A DNA stretch of 13,496 nucleotides from Cylindrotheca closterium (lineage: Eukaryota > Bacillariophyta > Bacillariophyceae > Bacillariales > Bacillariaceae). Numbering within the stretch: position 1 is the first letter of the stretch; each line of letters starts with the position of its first letter. The notes under the pieces were generated by a model. The model had not been told where the DNA came from. It ran no database searches and saw nothing but the letters and a program-made list of their open reading frames with translations. A program made the translations under genes and the position numbers. The stretch covers positions 1-13,496 of the forward strand of contig CAKOGP040001922.1 in assembly GCA_933822405.4 (NCBI GenBank), read 5' to 3'. This document shows, piece after piece, positions 1-8,355 of this stretch.

Positions 1-16
1 CATAACTAATTGATAT

Positions 17-93
17 TGATCGATATGTTTTTCGATATATCTATGATACTGATCGATGTGTGATTCGATGTATCTGTGTACTGGTGGATGTAG
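17..93. repeat. Degenerate 32-33 bp tandem repeat
   Basis: Two full and one partial copy of a unit beginning TGATCGAT can be aligned: 17-49, 50-81 and the start of a third from 82. Each full unit has the pattern TGATCGATRTGT, then TTCGATRTATCT, and ends in a TAC-like tail. The copies have diverged by several substitutions and one length change. It is a small minisatellite at the window edge and may continue outside it. Confidence 0.5.
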
Positions 94-693
94 GTCTCTC
101 CGACCCTGACCGAACCACGTACTTCGTCGAAAACCTTGTATTTTACTGTTTGTCCAAGTCTGAGCAAAGTCCTCGCCCCATTTTGCAATCTGTTACGCTT
201 TAGCGCGTTTCCAGCTTGAGAGGAGTGTTATAACGTCAGGCAGACAGACGGAACGACGGTTAGTACGCCAAATTGAACGTTGGTGAACGTTGGCGATGCT
301 AGCGATCGTTTACGTGCATGTTTTCGCACACAATTCAATTAATTTTCAGACAGCAAGGTTTTACGTCTTTTCCTTTGTCATCACCCAACATCAAAACACA
401 CCCACGGGGATTTCCCGTAGCATTGTTGGGTCGTGGTCGTCTCGTGTCGTTCACATTCTTCAAACAAGAACACCTCAATCACATCCTACAGTCCAAATCA
501 AAATTCTGAAACATGTGGTGGAAATACGTAAAACTGGTAGGCCACGTCATCTACTCAGCCTAAAATAGTACTTTCAATTTTTTCGCGCGCCCTCGTAGAA
601 TTTTGTGGATCTTGTACCAATCCATCAGAACAACAAATCGCCATTTTCATCATCAACCTTCCGACCCCTTGTTGACATCAACAAAACATCGGG

Positions 694-764
694 CATCTCC
701 ACTTTTTCGCACAATTCGCTTCCTAACACATCACACTAGTATAATATCGAAAAAAGTGGAGATG
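694..764. repeat. Inverted repeat, stem-loop
   Basis: The left arm at 694-709 (CATCTCCACTTTTTCG) is the reverse complement of the right arm at 748-764, apart from one extra A in the right arm's A-run. A 38-base spacer separates the arms. Transcribed, it would form a stem of about 16 pairs with a single bulge. No gene or mobile element is attached to it, so its role is unknown. Confidence 0.5.
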
Positions 765-767
765 TGA

Positions 768-1271
768 GATGAATCCAAACGGTCAAAATCCACCAAAAAG
801 GATGATGAATTTGATTTCACCACGATGGTAAGCTTTGAGGCACTTACAGTCATCACCGACTGCAAGAAAATTGATGCACAGCTGACAGTAGCTGTATCTT
901 TACATAAGCTATCCTTTTTCTATGACGTGATCTGGCCTCGTTTGTTTCTTTGGTCCCCAAAATGACCTCTGAAGCCCACCATCAACGTCCAAAACGAAGA
1001 ATTGTTATGGTTTTGGGAGCCCACGAAGTCTCAAGGCACCAAGTACTTGAAAATTCCAGCAGAGGTTGCTTCTGGCGTTATAATGAAGGTCTTGGAATCA
1101 TCTGGTGATCGATATCAAGGATTCTTTGTGCATATTCTCCATCGAGTTCATCAAGTGGCAAAATTTGTCAAAAACACATCTATGTCATGGCATGGGCCCC
1201 ACAAGAAGAATAGGTGGATTCAGATGCTACGGCAGGCACTTTTGATATATATATTACGCCATGAGCCGTGA
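768..1271 (+). pseudogene. Possible decayed or spliced coding stretch
   Basis: One reading frame is open from 768 to 1271 apart from a single TGA at 963-965. The first part is rich in charged residues (Lys, Asp, Glu) and has an ATG at 825. The second part continues in the same frame with plausible protein composition up to a TGA at 1269-1271. A GTAAGC that could be a splice donor directly follows the ATG at 825-827. I recognise no domain. It could be a pseudogene with one nonsense change, an exon pair of an unrecognised gene, or chance; chance is a real possibility. Confidence 0.2.
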
Positions 1272-2354
1272 TTCAATTTAATTTTTACCCCAATCATGCC
1301 ACAATCAACAAGCGGTGGTTGGAACTGTTTCGGTCAGCTTGCCCTTTGGGGTCCACAGAAGGGCACACATGCAGAGATCGCCGAGCCCCAAGGTATATTA
1401 TGATATGTTGGTATCTGATACAACGGCAGAGCATTACTGGTTCACTTTCTTTGTTTAATCTGGAAAGATTTTTGCGATTTCCTTCCTTTGTGCTGTCGGT
1501 TCTCTGCCACTCTGGAGGTCCCCCTGGCCGCCATTTAGACAGCTATCCATCCAACAACACACCAGGGTCTCCCTTGGATGCCTAAAGTTTAGATCTTTCG
1601 GGACCAAGGCAATGATTCGTCCTAGATCAATAATCATGTGGCCAAACTGGTGTCAAAAAAATGTAAGTTTGTTGAAATTTCTGGAATTGTCGAATTGTTG
1701 ACCTAATTTCCTCAATCTTCTTTATTCTGACACATTTTATTCGTCCATGGGTATATCTAACAAGTTTTGGTACCTTGGAATGGGAGATTTCAAGGTGGAA
1801 GTGATTGAGCTGCAGCTACTTGACCTGGGTGGTCAATTTGGCATTGAATCCAGAGTTTCCCAGGAATGTGTCCCAGTCGCCGTGTCGGTAACCAGACATG
1901 GTAGGACCACTACAAAAGTGATCAATATACCTATATGTATCGACTTTGGGTGTTTTTTTTCAATGGTGCGGCAGAAATGAGATTCCTTGGTCTGGTTTTC
2001 TGTTGACCCGTTCCCAACATTTCAGGAGCCTTGATTGAATGATTCGAAATTCCATGTATTCTAGACCGAAATTTGCAACTTTTGTTGTGTATACCTCTAG
2101 TCTATGTAGATTAAGCAATATTCCATATTAAAATGTCAAGATTTGTAACCAAAACCAGGTCTTATCGTACAAGATGGAGGCCTTGCCTCTTGTAGTATAA
2201 TTTCGGTTGGATGTGTAGTCGATTAAGTCAAACTGGTATCCGACTCGATCGATCACAGCGTTCTCTACCACGGCCACGGACTTTCCACGATATGCGGTCT
2301 GATCTTGGTTTGGACTGCTGCTGCACTAGCTTAAAACTACAAAAAGAAAAGACC

Positions 2355-2999
2355 ATGGTCAGCAAAGAAGCATTCCTCCCCGTCGCTACTGAAGAAAGTG
2401 CGGACTTGGAAGTCCCCATGTACTCTCCTGAGGTTCCACCATCCGAATTTGGCATGTCTTCGGCTCATAACAATAACGCCACTCATGCCACTGGTATTAC
2501 TGGCGAACACGAACAACATCTGTATTGCAATTATTGCTGTGATACTCGCCGGGCAGTCTTGGTAGTCAATGTCATTAGCATAGTGATTAACTTGGTTGTG
2601 TTGTTGGTTGTGAATGTGGGATTCAATTTCATCATTAACAACCCCGACGAAGTCGAGAAAGACATGACGGAGGAAGAAAAGGCAAACTTGGAACAGGCAT
2701 TGCATTCTGGTTATCTGGAAATGGTCGAAGCCATGACGGACGCCTTTTTGGTATTGTCCATGGCCATGCATGGTTGCGGCATTTTTGGCGCACTTAAATT
2801 CAAAAAGTGGGCTGTGGCCACTGCTGGTTCTGCCTATGCCATTAGTTTTGTCCTTCACTTGATGGGAGGGTCCTTTATCAATGTTATCCTTGCAGGGGTA
2901 TTGGGATATCCTCATTATTTCTTTATTAAGGAAATCAACGAGGGTATCATGTCCGATTACAATTACCACAATGTGGCCCACTGCTGTGGTGGAAAGTAA
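2355..2999 (+). CDS. Four-helix membrane protein with Cys motif
   Basis: A 214-residue protein of unknown function. The ATG at 2355 is chosen because its context (GACCATGG) is good and the in-frame sequence upstream has no ATG with a good context and reads as a non-conserved leader. Residues 1-56 are hydrophilic and acidic. A Cys-rich basic motif, CNYCCDTRR, lies at 58-66 directly before the first hydrophobic segment. Four membrane segments are likely: about 67-93, 127-147, 152-171 and 172-192. A charged loop (about 97-118) lies between the first two. The C-terminus is AHCCGGK, another Cys pair. The layout fits a family of small four-helix proteins with a CC-D-x-RR motif that I associate with diatom proteomes, but I cannot name a function. 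The clustered cysteines next to helices could be acylation or metal sites (inference). The gene is convergent with the LRR gene, about 250 bases apart. AATAAA occurs at 3073 and 3095 in the 3' flank. Confidence 0.8.
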   Translation: MVSKEAFLPVATEESADLEVPMYSPEVPPSEFGMSSAHNNNATHATGITGEHEQHLYCNYCCDTRRAVLVVNVISIVINLVVLLVVNVGFNFIINNPDEVEKDMTEEEKANLEQALHSGYLEMVEAMTDAFLVLSMAMHGCGIFGALKFKKWAVATAGSAYAISFVLHLMGGSFINVILAGVLGYPHYFFIKEINEGIMSDYNYHNVAHCCGGK

Positions 3000-3250
3000 G
3001 ACAGTAAGCCCTAGATAAAAGGCATAGCGTAAATTGAAGGAATATAAATACATGTAATCTGAAGTAATTGGTAATAAATTAGAGTCTGTTTTAGAATAAA
3101 GGGCGCTTGCTAGTGCTAGATTTAGCTATTTCTAGTGTGGAGAGCAGTACATTGAACATTATGTATGCTTCAATCCGGATCGAATTCAAACTCAAGCTGC
3201 TCACTGAAATAATTCAAAAATGGCTTGTTTATTATGCGGTGGGCGGCACG

Positions 3251-4783
3251 CTATCTAGATAGCAACGCGGGCCCATGGAGCAAATGGTATATTATGTCGT
3301 GTTGGAAACTCTGGATTTTGTGCTGGTCTTGGTGGTTGTGTTGCACATGCTCCTTTCTGCGATGGTCATGTGCTTTTCGGTTGCCGTGGTCGTTCTTGTT
3401 GGCAGGAGTACTACTATTCGGCACCGACCGGTTGCACTGAGCACGCTTGAGGACAATCGGCCACAGACCCATTGGGATTGGCGGGAGAGTTTCGTCGTTT
3501 GCAAATGCTGCTGAAAGGGCCCGTCTTCCTCCCCAGTTCAAGGCCACATAGTATTGAATGTTCTCGTACTGTGGCAAGGATCGTTTGATTTCCATATCTA
3601 CCAATGTGTGATTCCGAGAGATACCTTTCAACACTTCCCTTCCAACATTATTCTCGTCCATGATCTCATTGTTTAGAACATGTAGGCTTTTCAATCCTGA
3701 CATGGACGGTAGAGCACGAGCAAAAGCAACCAGACTTTTGTCGTCCAAACTGTTGTTTGTTAGGTCCAAATGTTCGAGGGTGGAATTTTCTTGCAGGGTT
3801 TGGATCAAGGTAGAGAGGTCGCTTCCGTGCAGAGAATTCCGACTCAGATTCAAGCTCAATAATGATTTGTTTGTCCTTAGTACGGTAGAAAGGGTTTCCA
3901 AACAAGGTTTGTTCGAACCAGCCTTTTGGTGACTCATGTTCAAATGCTGAAGGCGACAATTAGGAGACGATAGTAGGGACGCCAATGCTATAGTGCCCTT
4001 TTCGTGACAAGAATTCAAAGTTAAAACCAAGGAGGTCAACGATGGATGGTCAACAAGGGAATAAGTCACTCTCGCGACAAATCTGTCAGGAAGATAACAG
4101 GCTCCAAGATCCAATTTTCGAATGCTTCTGTTGTTCTTCAAGCTCTCGCTCAGGGCATCGATGCCTTTTTCATCAAATCGGCAAAAGTTGAGGACCACGT
4201 CTTCCAGCAAAGAGTTGGATTGAAGGCCCTCAAAGAGTGCAAGTGCATTTCTGCCATTCAATGTGTCACGTTTCATGTGAAATGATCGCAAGGAATGATT
4301 GGACTGCAAGGCTGCTCCAATCTTTTCAAAACCCTCCGCTTCGATGCTGTTGTGATTCAGCGTTAAATGTTTGCATTGTTTCATGGCCGATGTCAACGGA
4401 GGCAAGAATTGTCCTCTGCAACCGGTACACCCGACAATGGAAATACGGTCCCATTCTCTGGAAGGGGAACTAAGCAAGTCCATCAATGCCGCGGCAACAA
4501 TGTCATCAAACTCCACAAACCGCATTTCCAGGTCCGTAACATGCGGAGAATAGATTGTCTTCCGCAAAAGTTTGGCAATCGTAATGCTGTCAAAGAACTG
4601 ATCGCCATCCAAGTCAACTTCGGGATAGTGGAAGTCGTCAATGAGAAGTTTGCAAAGGCTTGGGTCCTTCTCTTCTAGCCGCTTCAAGGTGGCTTGGACG
4701 TAGTCGTCCAGAGACTCATAAAAAGAAGAAAGACTGGACCTCATGAAGCTAATCGTAGAACAATTGGCTCGAGTAGGTTGCAT
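3251..4783 (-). CDS. Leucine-rich-repeat (RNI-like) protein
   Basis: A single-exon gene for about 510 residues. The frame is open upstream to 4912, but the TATA-like tract at 4893-4903 makes the longer starts unlikely. The ATG at 4783 (context CCACAACAATG) is preferred; one at 4744 is possible. Residues from about 120 to 400 form RNI/NLRC3-like leucine-rich repeats, with phrases such as LTLNHNSIEAEG, LNLSRNSLHGSDL and LDLTNNSLDDKSL. Such repeats build a curved protein-binding scaffold. The C-terminal part has a module that I recognise from diatom LRR proteins: ALNWGGRRAL, then PPIPMGLWPIVLKRA, then DIIYHLLHGPALL at the end. Between the last two lies a His-rich stretch (about 464-504, roughly eleven His). 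No signal peptide or membrane segment is evident, so a cytosolic or nuclear location is likely. The binding partner is unknown. It is transcribed divergently from the I29 gene across about 270 bases. Confidence 0.85.
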   Translation of the reverse strand: MQPTRANCSTISFMRSSLSSFYESLDDYVQATLKRLEEKDPSLCKLLIDDFHYPEVDLDGDQFFDSITIAKLLRKTIYSPHVTDLEMRFVEFDDIVAAALMDLLSSPSREWDRISIVGCTGCRGQFLPPLTSAMKQCKHLTLNHNSIEAEGFEKIGAALQSNHSLRSFHMKRDTLNGRNALALFEGLQSNSLLEDVVLNFCRFDEKGIDALSESLKNNRSIRKLDLGACYLPDRFVARVTYSLVDHPSLTSLVLTLNSCHEKGTIALASLLSSPNCRLQHLNMSHQKAGSNKPCLETLSTVLRTNKSLLSLNLSRNSLHGSDLSTLIQTLQENSTLEHLDLTNNSLDDKSLVAFARALPSMSGLKSLHVLNNEIMDENNVGREVLKGISRNHTLVDMEIKRSLPQYENIQYYVALNWGGRRALSAAFANDETLPPIPMGLWPIVLKRAQCNRSVPNSSTPANKNDHGNRKAHDHRRKEHVQHNHQDQHKIQSFQHDIIYHLLHGPALLSR

Positions 4784-4892
4784 TGTTGTGGGTAAATTTT
4801 CTTCTCTTGGAACTTGCACGTTGATGTGTGTGTGGGTGCGATTGTGGCCACGTCGGCGAAATTCCTTGAGAAATTGGTATCCAAAGTTCTGC

Positions 4893-4925
4893 ATATATAT
4901 AAATTGTGTCATTTTTATGACGTCA
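4893..4925. promoter_or_regulatory. Divergent promoter: TATA tract plus TGACGTCA
   Basis: An ATATATATAAA tract lies at 4893-4903 and a perfect TGACGTCA palindrome at 4918-4925, flanked by A and T to give ATGACGTCAT. The tract can serve either strand. Read toward the LRR gene, the palindrome lies upstream of the TATA element, the usual activator-to-core order. Read toward the I29 gene, the TATAAA form is stronger and its transcript would start near 4930. TGACGTCA is the bZIP/CRE core, and TGACGT is the core of the CO2/cAMP-responsive elements described for diatom carbonic anhydrase promoters. Binding here is inferred. Confidence 0.5.
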
Positions 4926-5025
4926 TCGAACCTCCAAACTCGCGTTGCGCTGATGCGAAAAAATTAGAAAATTTGAATTTTGCGTCAAAATTGGATTTGC
5001 ATCGACCGCAGCAAATAAGTATCAT

Positions 5026-5040
5026 ACTGTACTGTACTGT
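5026..5040 (+). repeat. (ACTGT)3 in I29 gene leader
   Basis: Three perfect copies of ACTGT lie 16 bases before the ATG of the I29 gene. The last copy is part of TACTGTAGTT, which recurs at 10052-10061 in the other divergent promoter. Confidence 0.4.
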
Positions 5041-5056
5041 AGTTTGTTGGAACAAC

Positions 5057-5534
5057 ATGAAACAGTACGTTTACCAGTACATCTCCGTTTTAATATTAGC
5101 GGTTCTTCTTCTACCATTCTCTATGGCATTTCAAACAAGCAAATACAGAAAAGAAGTATCAACTTCCCTCCACTCCAATGGCCTTGAATTTGATGATGAC
5201 GACATGCTGGATAGTTTCGTGGACAAACTATCGGTCGAGATGGACTCAATAGGGATAGACGACAACTTTGTTCGTGAAGAGTATGAAAAGTGGCTACATC
5301 ATAATCAGAAACAAGAATGCGAAGTAAGGTACAAGCAATTCAAGAAGAATTTTTTGCTGCAGCTAGAGTATGACGATTCTAACGGAGGAAGATTCCATGG
5401 TCTAAACCAGTACGGAGATTTTTCTTCAGGTAAGGAGATTGATTAAGTATGGCGCTATTCTATCAACATCATCCGAATTGCGCTCACGGGAATGACTCCT
5501 CCTAGACGAGTTCTATGAGCACCTGAAACAGTAA
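5057..5534 (+). CDS. Stand-alone cathepsin propeptide (I29) domain protein
   Basis: A two-exon gene: exon 1 is 5057-5429, the intron is 5430-5505 (76 bases, CAG|GTAAGG donor, CTCCTAG acceptor), and exon 2 is 5506-5534. The spliced product is 133 residues. Without splicing the frame would end in GKEID; splicing instead gives SSDEFYEHLKQ, which completes the inhibitor fold. Residues 1-24 are a hydrophobic signal peptide ending SMA before F25, an A/F junction like the diatom plastid ASAF motif, followed by a Ser/Lys/Arg stretch. Residues 74-131 match the I29 propeptide of papain-like proteases. The ERFNIN pattern is seen as E87, R91, F95 and N98, with Q102 and D106 replacing Ile and Asn. GxNxFxD is seen as G115, N117, Y119 and D121. 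No catalytic Cys/His/Asn domain follows. By analogy with CTLA-2, BCPI and crammer it may inhibit a cysteine protease (inference); location is plastid or secretory pathway. An alternative is a remnant of a full cathepsin gene. Confidence 0.75.
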
Positions 5535-5681
5535 CACTCAGGTGCAATCACGGTTTCCAGTTACATCATGCGAATGCTGATTGATACCGATAGACGAACG
5601 GATGAGCGACAACGGAATCTACCAAATCTTTAGGTAAAAAAGTTCTAGGCATGGCACCATGAAGAGATTTGAAAGAGCTTT

Positions 5682-5715
5682 CGAAATAGTTTAGAAATAG
5701 TTTCAGAAATAGAGT
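5682..5715. repeat. Short tandem repeat, GAAATAG units
   Basis: Three imperfect units of 11-12 bases (CGAAATAGTTT, AGAAATAGTTT, CAGAAATAGAG) lie in a row. This is a low-complexity repeat of unknown importance. Confidence 0.45.
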
Positions 5716-6196
5716 CATCGACCACCAGCATCGGTGTGGAGCATTTCTGGTGGTGGCTACAGTATCTACTTGCTCCAGTAGACCACGGCCATTCAAACCT
5801 ACTGCGAGGCTCTTCAATTGTTCACCGAGCTTGCTATAATGCGGAAGTAGAATAATCGCCGTATAGTTGTCATTTTGCTACCATCGTTGGCTGTTTGACA
5901 AATTCCCTTTGATGTGAAAGATAGAAGCTGGAAGAGGCGAGGTTTGTTTTCTCATAAAAATGTAAAAAATTCCCCCGGACTTTCGCATTCTCCCTTCCCC
6001 GAAAATAGTAGTCCGACCACTCATTCAACACTCTGGATCCAACCCACTATGTTGGTGGACGATGAAAGGCTGACAAACAAATACCGCACAGTTTTTACTA
6101 TATACCACAAAAGCATCTATTATACTTGCACCACAAGAGAATTGTAATCTCCTGATCTCACGTAGACACACATCCATTGGAAGATCTACCAACACG

Positions 6197-6270
<74 letters not shown>
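6197..6270. repeat. (ATC)n microsatellite, about 24.7 units
   Basis: An uninterrupted run of 74 bases of ATC ends 33 bases before the SAM50 start codon. On the plus strand it contains no ATG, so it would not interfere with start choice if transcribed. On the minus strand it reads as poly-Met in one frame, which is an artefact. Its purity suggests a young, length-variable tract; assembly length may be unreliable. Confidence 0.95.
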
Positions 6271-6303
6271 AGCCGCAGCATCCACAAACACACAATCAAC
6301 ACA

Positions 6304-7872
6304 ATGGACGTTCGTCAACAAGTCAACGCAGCCATGGAAGAACGAGCCCGTCAACGCCAAGAAATGCAATGGGCTGAATTTGTCAATAGCTACGGCCTCA
6401 ATATTCTCTTTCCAGCTGCTGTGAAACCAAAAGACCCTTCCAAAAAACTCAAAACGAACAAGGATCTCATCAATGCTCGATTGTTGGAAAATGGACTACT
6501 GTTTGAAGATTCGCAGTCCTTGCCTCAAATTCAAATGGGAGTGGCACAAGTGGTAGATAATCTTGAAAAGACGAAATGTTTTCATTCGGTTCATTTGGAA
6601 GTTACCAAGAATGAAGACGAGTCCTCCAGTAAAGAATATCCGCATCAACTAGAGGTACAGTTAGACGAAAAGAATTTGTATTCCTTCTATATTGGTGGTG
6701 GATTCAAGCATGAAGGCTTGGAAGAAGGTCTCAACAACAATGGGACCAAACTACCCAAGGCTCAATTTGAAGTCAGTGCGACCCTGCCCAATCTTACTGG
6801 ATTTTTGGATTCCACCAGGTTCCAATACACCGTCGATCAAACCTCCACCTCCAGCTTCTTATTGAGCCATGAACGGCCATTGTATGCCTGGTTGGGAGAT
6901 GATACCGCACTGGGAGAATATATCTTGGCCTTGCCCAAGGGATCCCAATACTCGTTGTGCATGAGAGCTGTCTTGGATACGGCCGATTACGAGTGGACTC
7001 GCTCTTACAAGGAATATCAAAGATATTTGTCTTGCCGGGTTGACAATCGGGGCAATGTGCAACGGCCAAACATGATTCCGGGATATTATTGGGGGTTGGA
7101 CTGGTCTTTGGCGCTCCGCGATATTGTTCCACGCAAGCATGCCAAATTGCCCTATGCAGCGGATGCGTCTCCCGAAATTGTGGCTTCCTCGGGGACCTCT
7201 CTGAAACACTCATTGACGTACGAGCTGAGGACCAATGGTGAACTTTGTAACGATAGATTATTGCCAACGGCTGGGATGGATTGGTTTACCAAGGTGGAAG
7301 TGGCGGGACCGCCTGGTGACATTGGCTTTGCAAAAGCCCAAGGAGGTGCAGCATTGCATTTTCCCATTTTGGGAGAGATTGGAGAAGGATTGGCACTACA
7401 CGGTTCATGGTCGGGAGGATACTTGAAGCCATTGTCCTACAATGGTGCCTGCAAACCAGCTACCATTTCTGATCGATTTTTTGTGGGCGGACCTATGCAA
7501 CTTCGAGGGTTCCTCCCGGCAGGAATTGGACCACGGACCAAAAAGGGAGGATCCACTTCTCCAGATGGGGATAGTTTGGGTGGAAGTCTATATTACACGG
7601 CGTCCGTTTCTGCCTCGACTTCGCCACCCGGTATTTTCCGCAATTATGGTATCCAGATGTTTGGGTTTGCTAATGCTGGGACTTTGGTGGGAACCACGGA
7701 TGGGATTCCATTGCAAGCGATTGTTAATAGTACCAGAACTTCGGTTGGTGCAGGTGTGGCAGCGTCGACACCCATGGGAAAGCTGGAGGTGACCTATGCT
7801 TGGCCATTGCGTTATGGTCCCAGAGATGCAAGACGGAATGTGCAATTTGGGTTTGGTTTCAACTTTGGGTAG
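6304..7872 (+). CDS. SAM50: Mitochondrial outer-membrane assembly protein Sam50
   Basis: A single-exon gene of 522 residues, close to the usual length of Sam50 (Omp85/BamA family). Sam50 is the channel of the SAM complex. It takes beta-barrel precursors from the intermembrane space and inserts them into the mitochondrial outer membrane. There is no cleavable presequence, as expected; residues 1-30 are a charged helix. A single POTRA-like domain spans about 50-125, and the rest is the 16-strand barrel with many alternating and Gly-rich segments. The diagnostic loop-6 motif is seen at 388-403 (ISDRFFVGGPMQLRGF), including the conserved LRGF whose Arg points into the barrel. The protein ends in a beta-strand, VQFGFGFNFG, the position of the terminal strand signal. 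A plastid Toc75/Omp85 paralogue is the main alternative. The single POTRA domain and the lack of a plastid leader favour Sam50. The ATG at 6304 follows an (ATC)n leader. Confidence 0.9.
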   Translation: MDVRQQVNAAMEERARQRQEMQWAEFVNSYGLNILFPAAVKPKDPSKKLKTNKDLINARLLENGLLFEDSQSLPQIQMGVAQVVDNLEKTKCFHSVHLEVTKNEDESSSKEYPHQLEVQLDEKNLYSFYIGGGFKHEGLEEGLNNNGTKLPKAQFEVSATLPNLTGFLDSTRFQYTVDQTSTSSFLLSHERPLYAWLGDDTALGEYILALPKGSQYSLCMRAVLDTADYEWTRSYKEYQRYLSCRVDNRGNVQRPNMIPGYYWGLDWSLALRDIVPRKHAKLPYAADASPEIVASSGTSLKHSLTYELRTNGELCNDRLLPTAGMDWFTKVEVAGPPGDIGFAKAQGGAALHFPILGEIGEGLALHGSWSGGYLKPLSYNGACKPATISDRFFVGGPMQLRGFLPAGIGPRTKKGGSTSPDGDSLGGSLYYTASVSASTSPPGIFRNYGIQMFGFANAGTLVGTTDGIPLQAIVNSTRTSVGAGVAASTPMGKLEVTYAWPLRYGPRDARRNVQFGFGFNFG

Positions 7873-8355
7873 AAGATTGGGCGATGGTAATTGTATAGTC
7901 TTAGACCAAAGGCTCGACAATGCTGAGATAACACAAAGTCAAAGTGACACAATTAAAGTTCGATTTGGTTTTCCTCTAGTCCTAGTGGAGCCATTGCTTG
8001 ATTTTTAATGAAACGGTAAATGATATCAAGGCAGCCACAGTGAATCCTTGACTCATGAATATGATTGGCTGCTGCATCCGATAGACTTTCAAGCAATCAT
8101 TTCTTCACGCAGAATTGGCGCGGCTTTTGAAGAAGCATACTGTACGTTTTCTCCCATGCCGGTGTCACAAACTCGCTTCCCATGTTCCATCAAGAATCCA
8201 TCAAATTCCTTTGGAAATAGAGCAGATAATTAGGTGTGGAGCATTTCCACGGAAAATCTAGCGACATCGAAAAGTCCATGAAAGTAATTACAACAAGAAG
8301 TTGGTGCAATAAGGTAGATATAAATTTCATGTTTCTTATCTAAGACTAAACTATA
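7873..8355. other. Convergent 3' spacer
   Basis: The spacer between the 3' ends of SAM50 (+) and the first PLGG1 gene (-). A 61-codon plus-strand frame at 8048-8233 has no domain features and is probably chance. No repeat or RNA gene was recognised, so this is mostly 3' untranslated sequence of both genes. Confidence 0.5.

Larger units (their letters stand above)
1..2354. other. Gene-poor left region
   Basis: I see no convincing gene here. Open frames on both strands are short, mostly lack an ATG, and give protein without recognisable domains. The stretch contains a degenerate minisatellite at the left edge, an interrupted inverted repeat around 694-764, and a same-frame reading stretch at 768-1271 that could be a decayed gene. 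The last part, roughly 2160-2354, is likely the promoter and 5' leader of the membrane protein that starts at 2355. No tRNA or rRNA signature was noticed. Confidence 0.5.
5535..6303. other. Spacer and SAM50 upstream region
   Basis: No supported gene. One minus-strand open frame of 83 codons (5566-5817) has no recognisable domain. A short A/T-rich tandem repeat lies at 5682-5715. A TATATA at 6099-6104 could be the core promoter of the downstream SAM50 gene; a start near 6130 would place the (ATC)n tract in the 5' leader. Confidence 0.45.

Noticed and set aside
290..568. Plus-strand frames near the left edge
   Set aside because: Two overlapping frames of similar length, no domain and a weak start; probably chance in non-coding DNA.
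1405..1432. Sequence resembling a tRNA-Met primer site of an LTR element
   Set aside because: TGGTATC and CAGAGC are present but separated by unrelated bases, and no LTR or polyprotein lies nearby.
2337..3053. Minus-strand open frame of 238 codons opposite the four-helix protein
   Set aside because: It mirrors the plus-strand gene. The plus frame has ordered hydrophobic helices and a good start context, while the minus frame gives a composition typical of a complement.
5566..5817. 83-codon minus frame between the I29 and SAM50 genes
   Set aside because: No start context, domain or splice pattern supports it, and the A/T-rich repeat lies inside it.
6025..6369. Minus-strand protein with a run of more than twenty Met
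   Set aside because: It is the translation of the ATC microsatellite and has no other protein features.
5729..8246. 15-base match GGTGTGGAGCATTTC near 5733 and 8233
   Set aside because: A single match of this length in 13.5 kb can occur by chance and the flanks differ.
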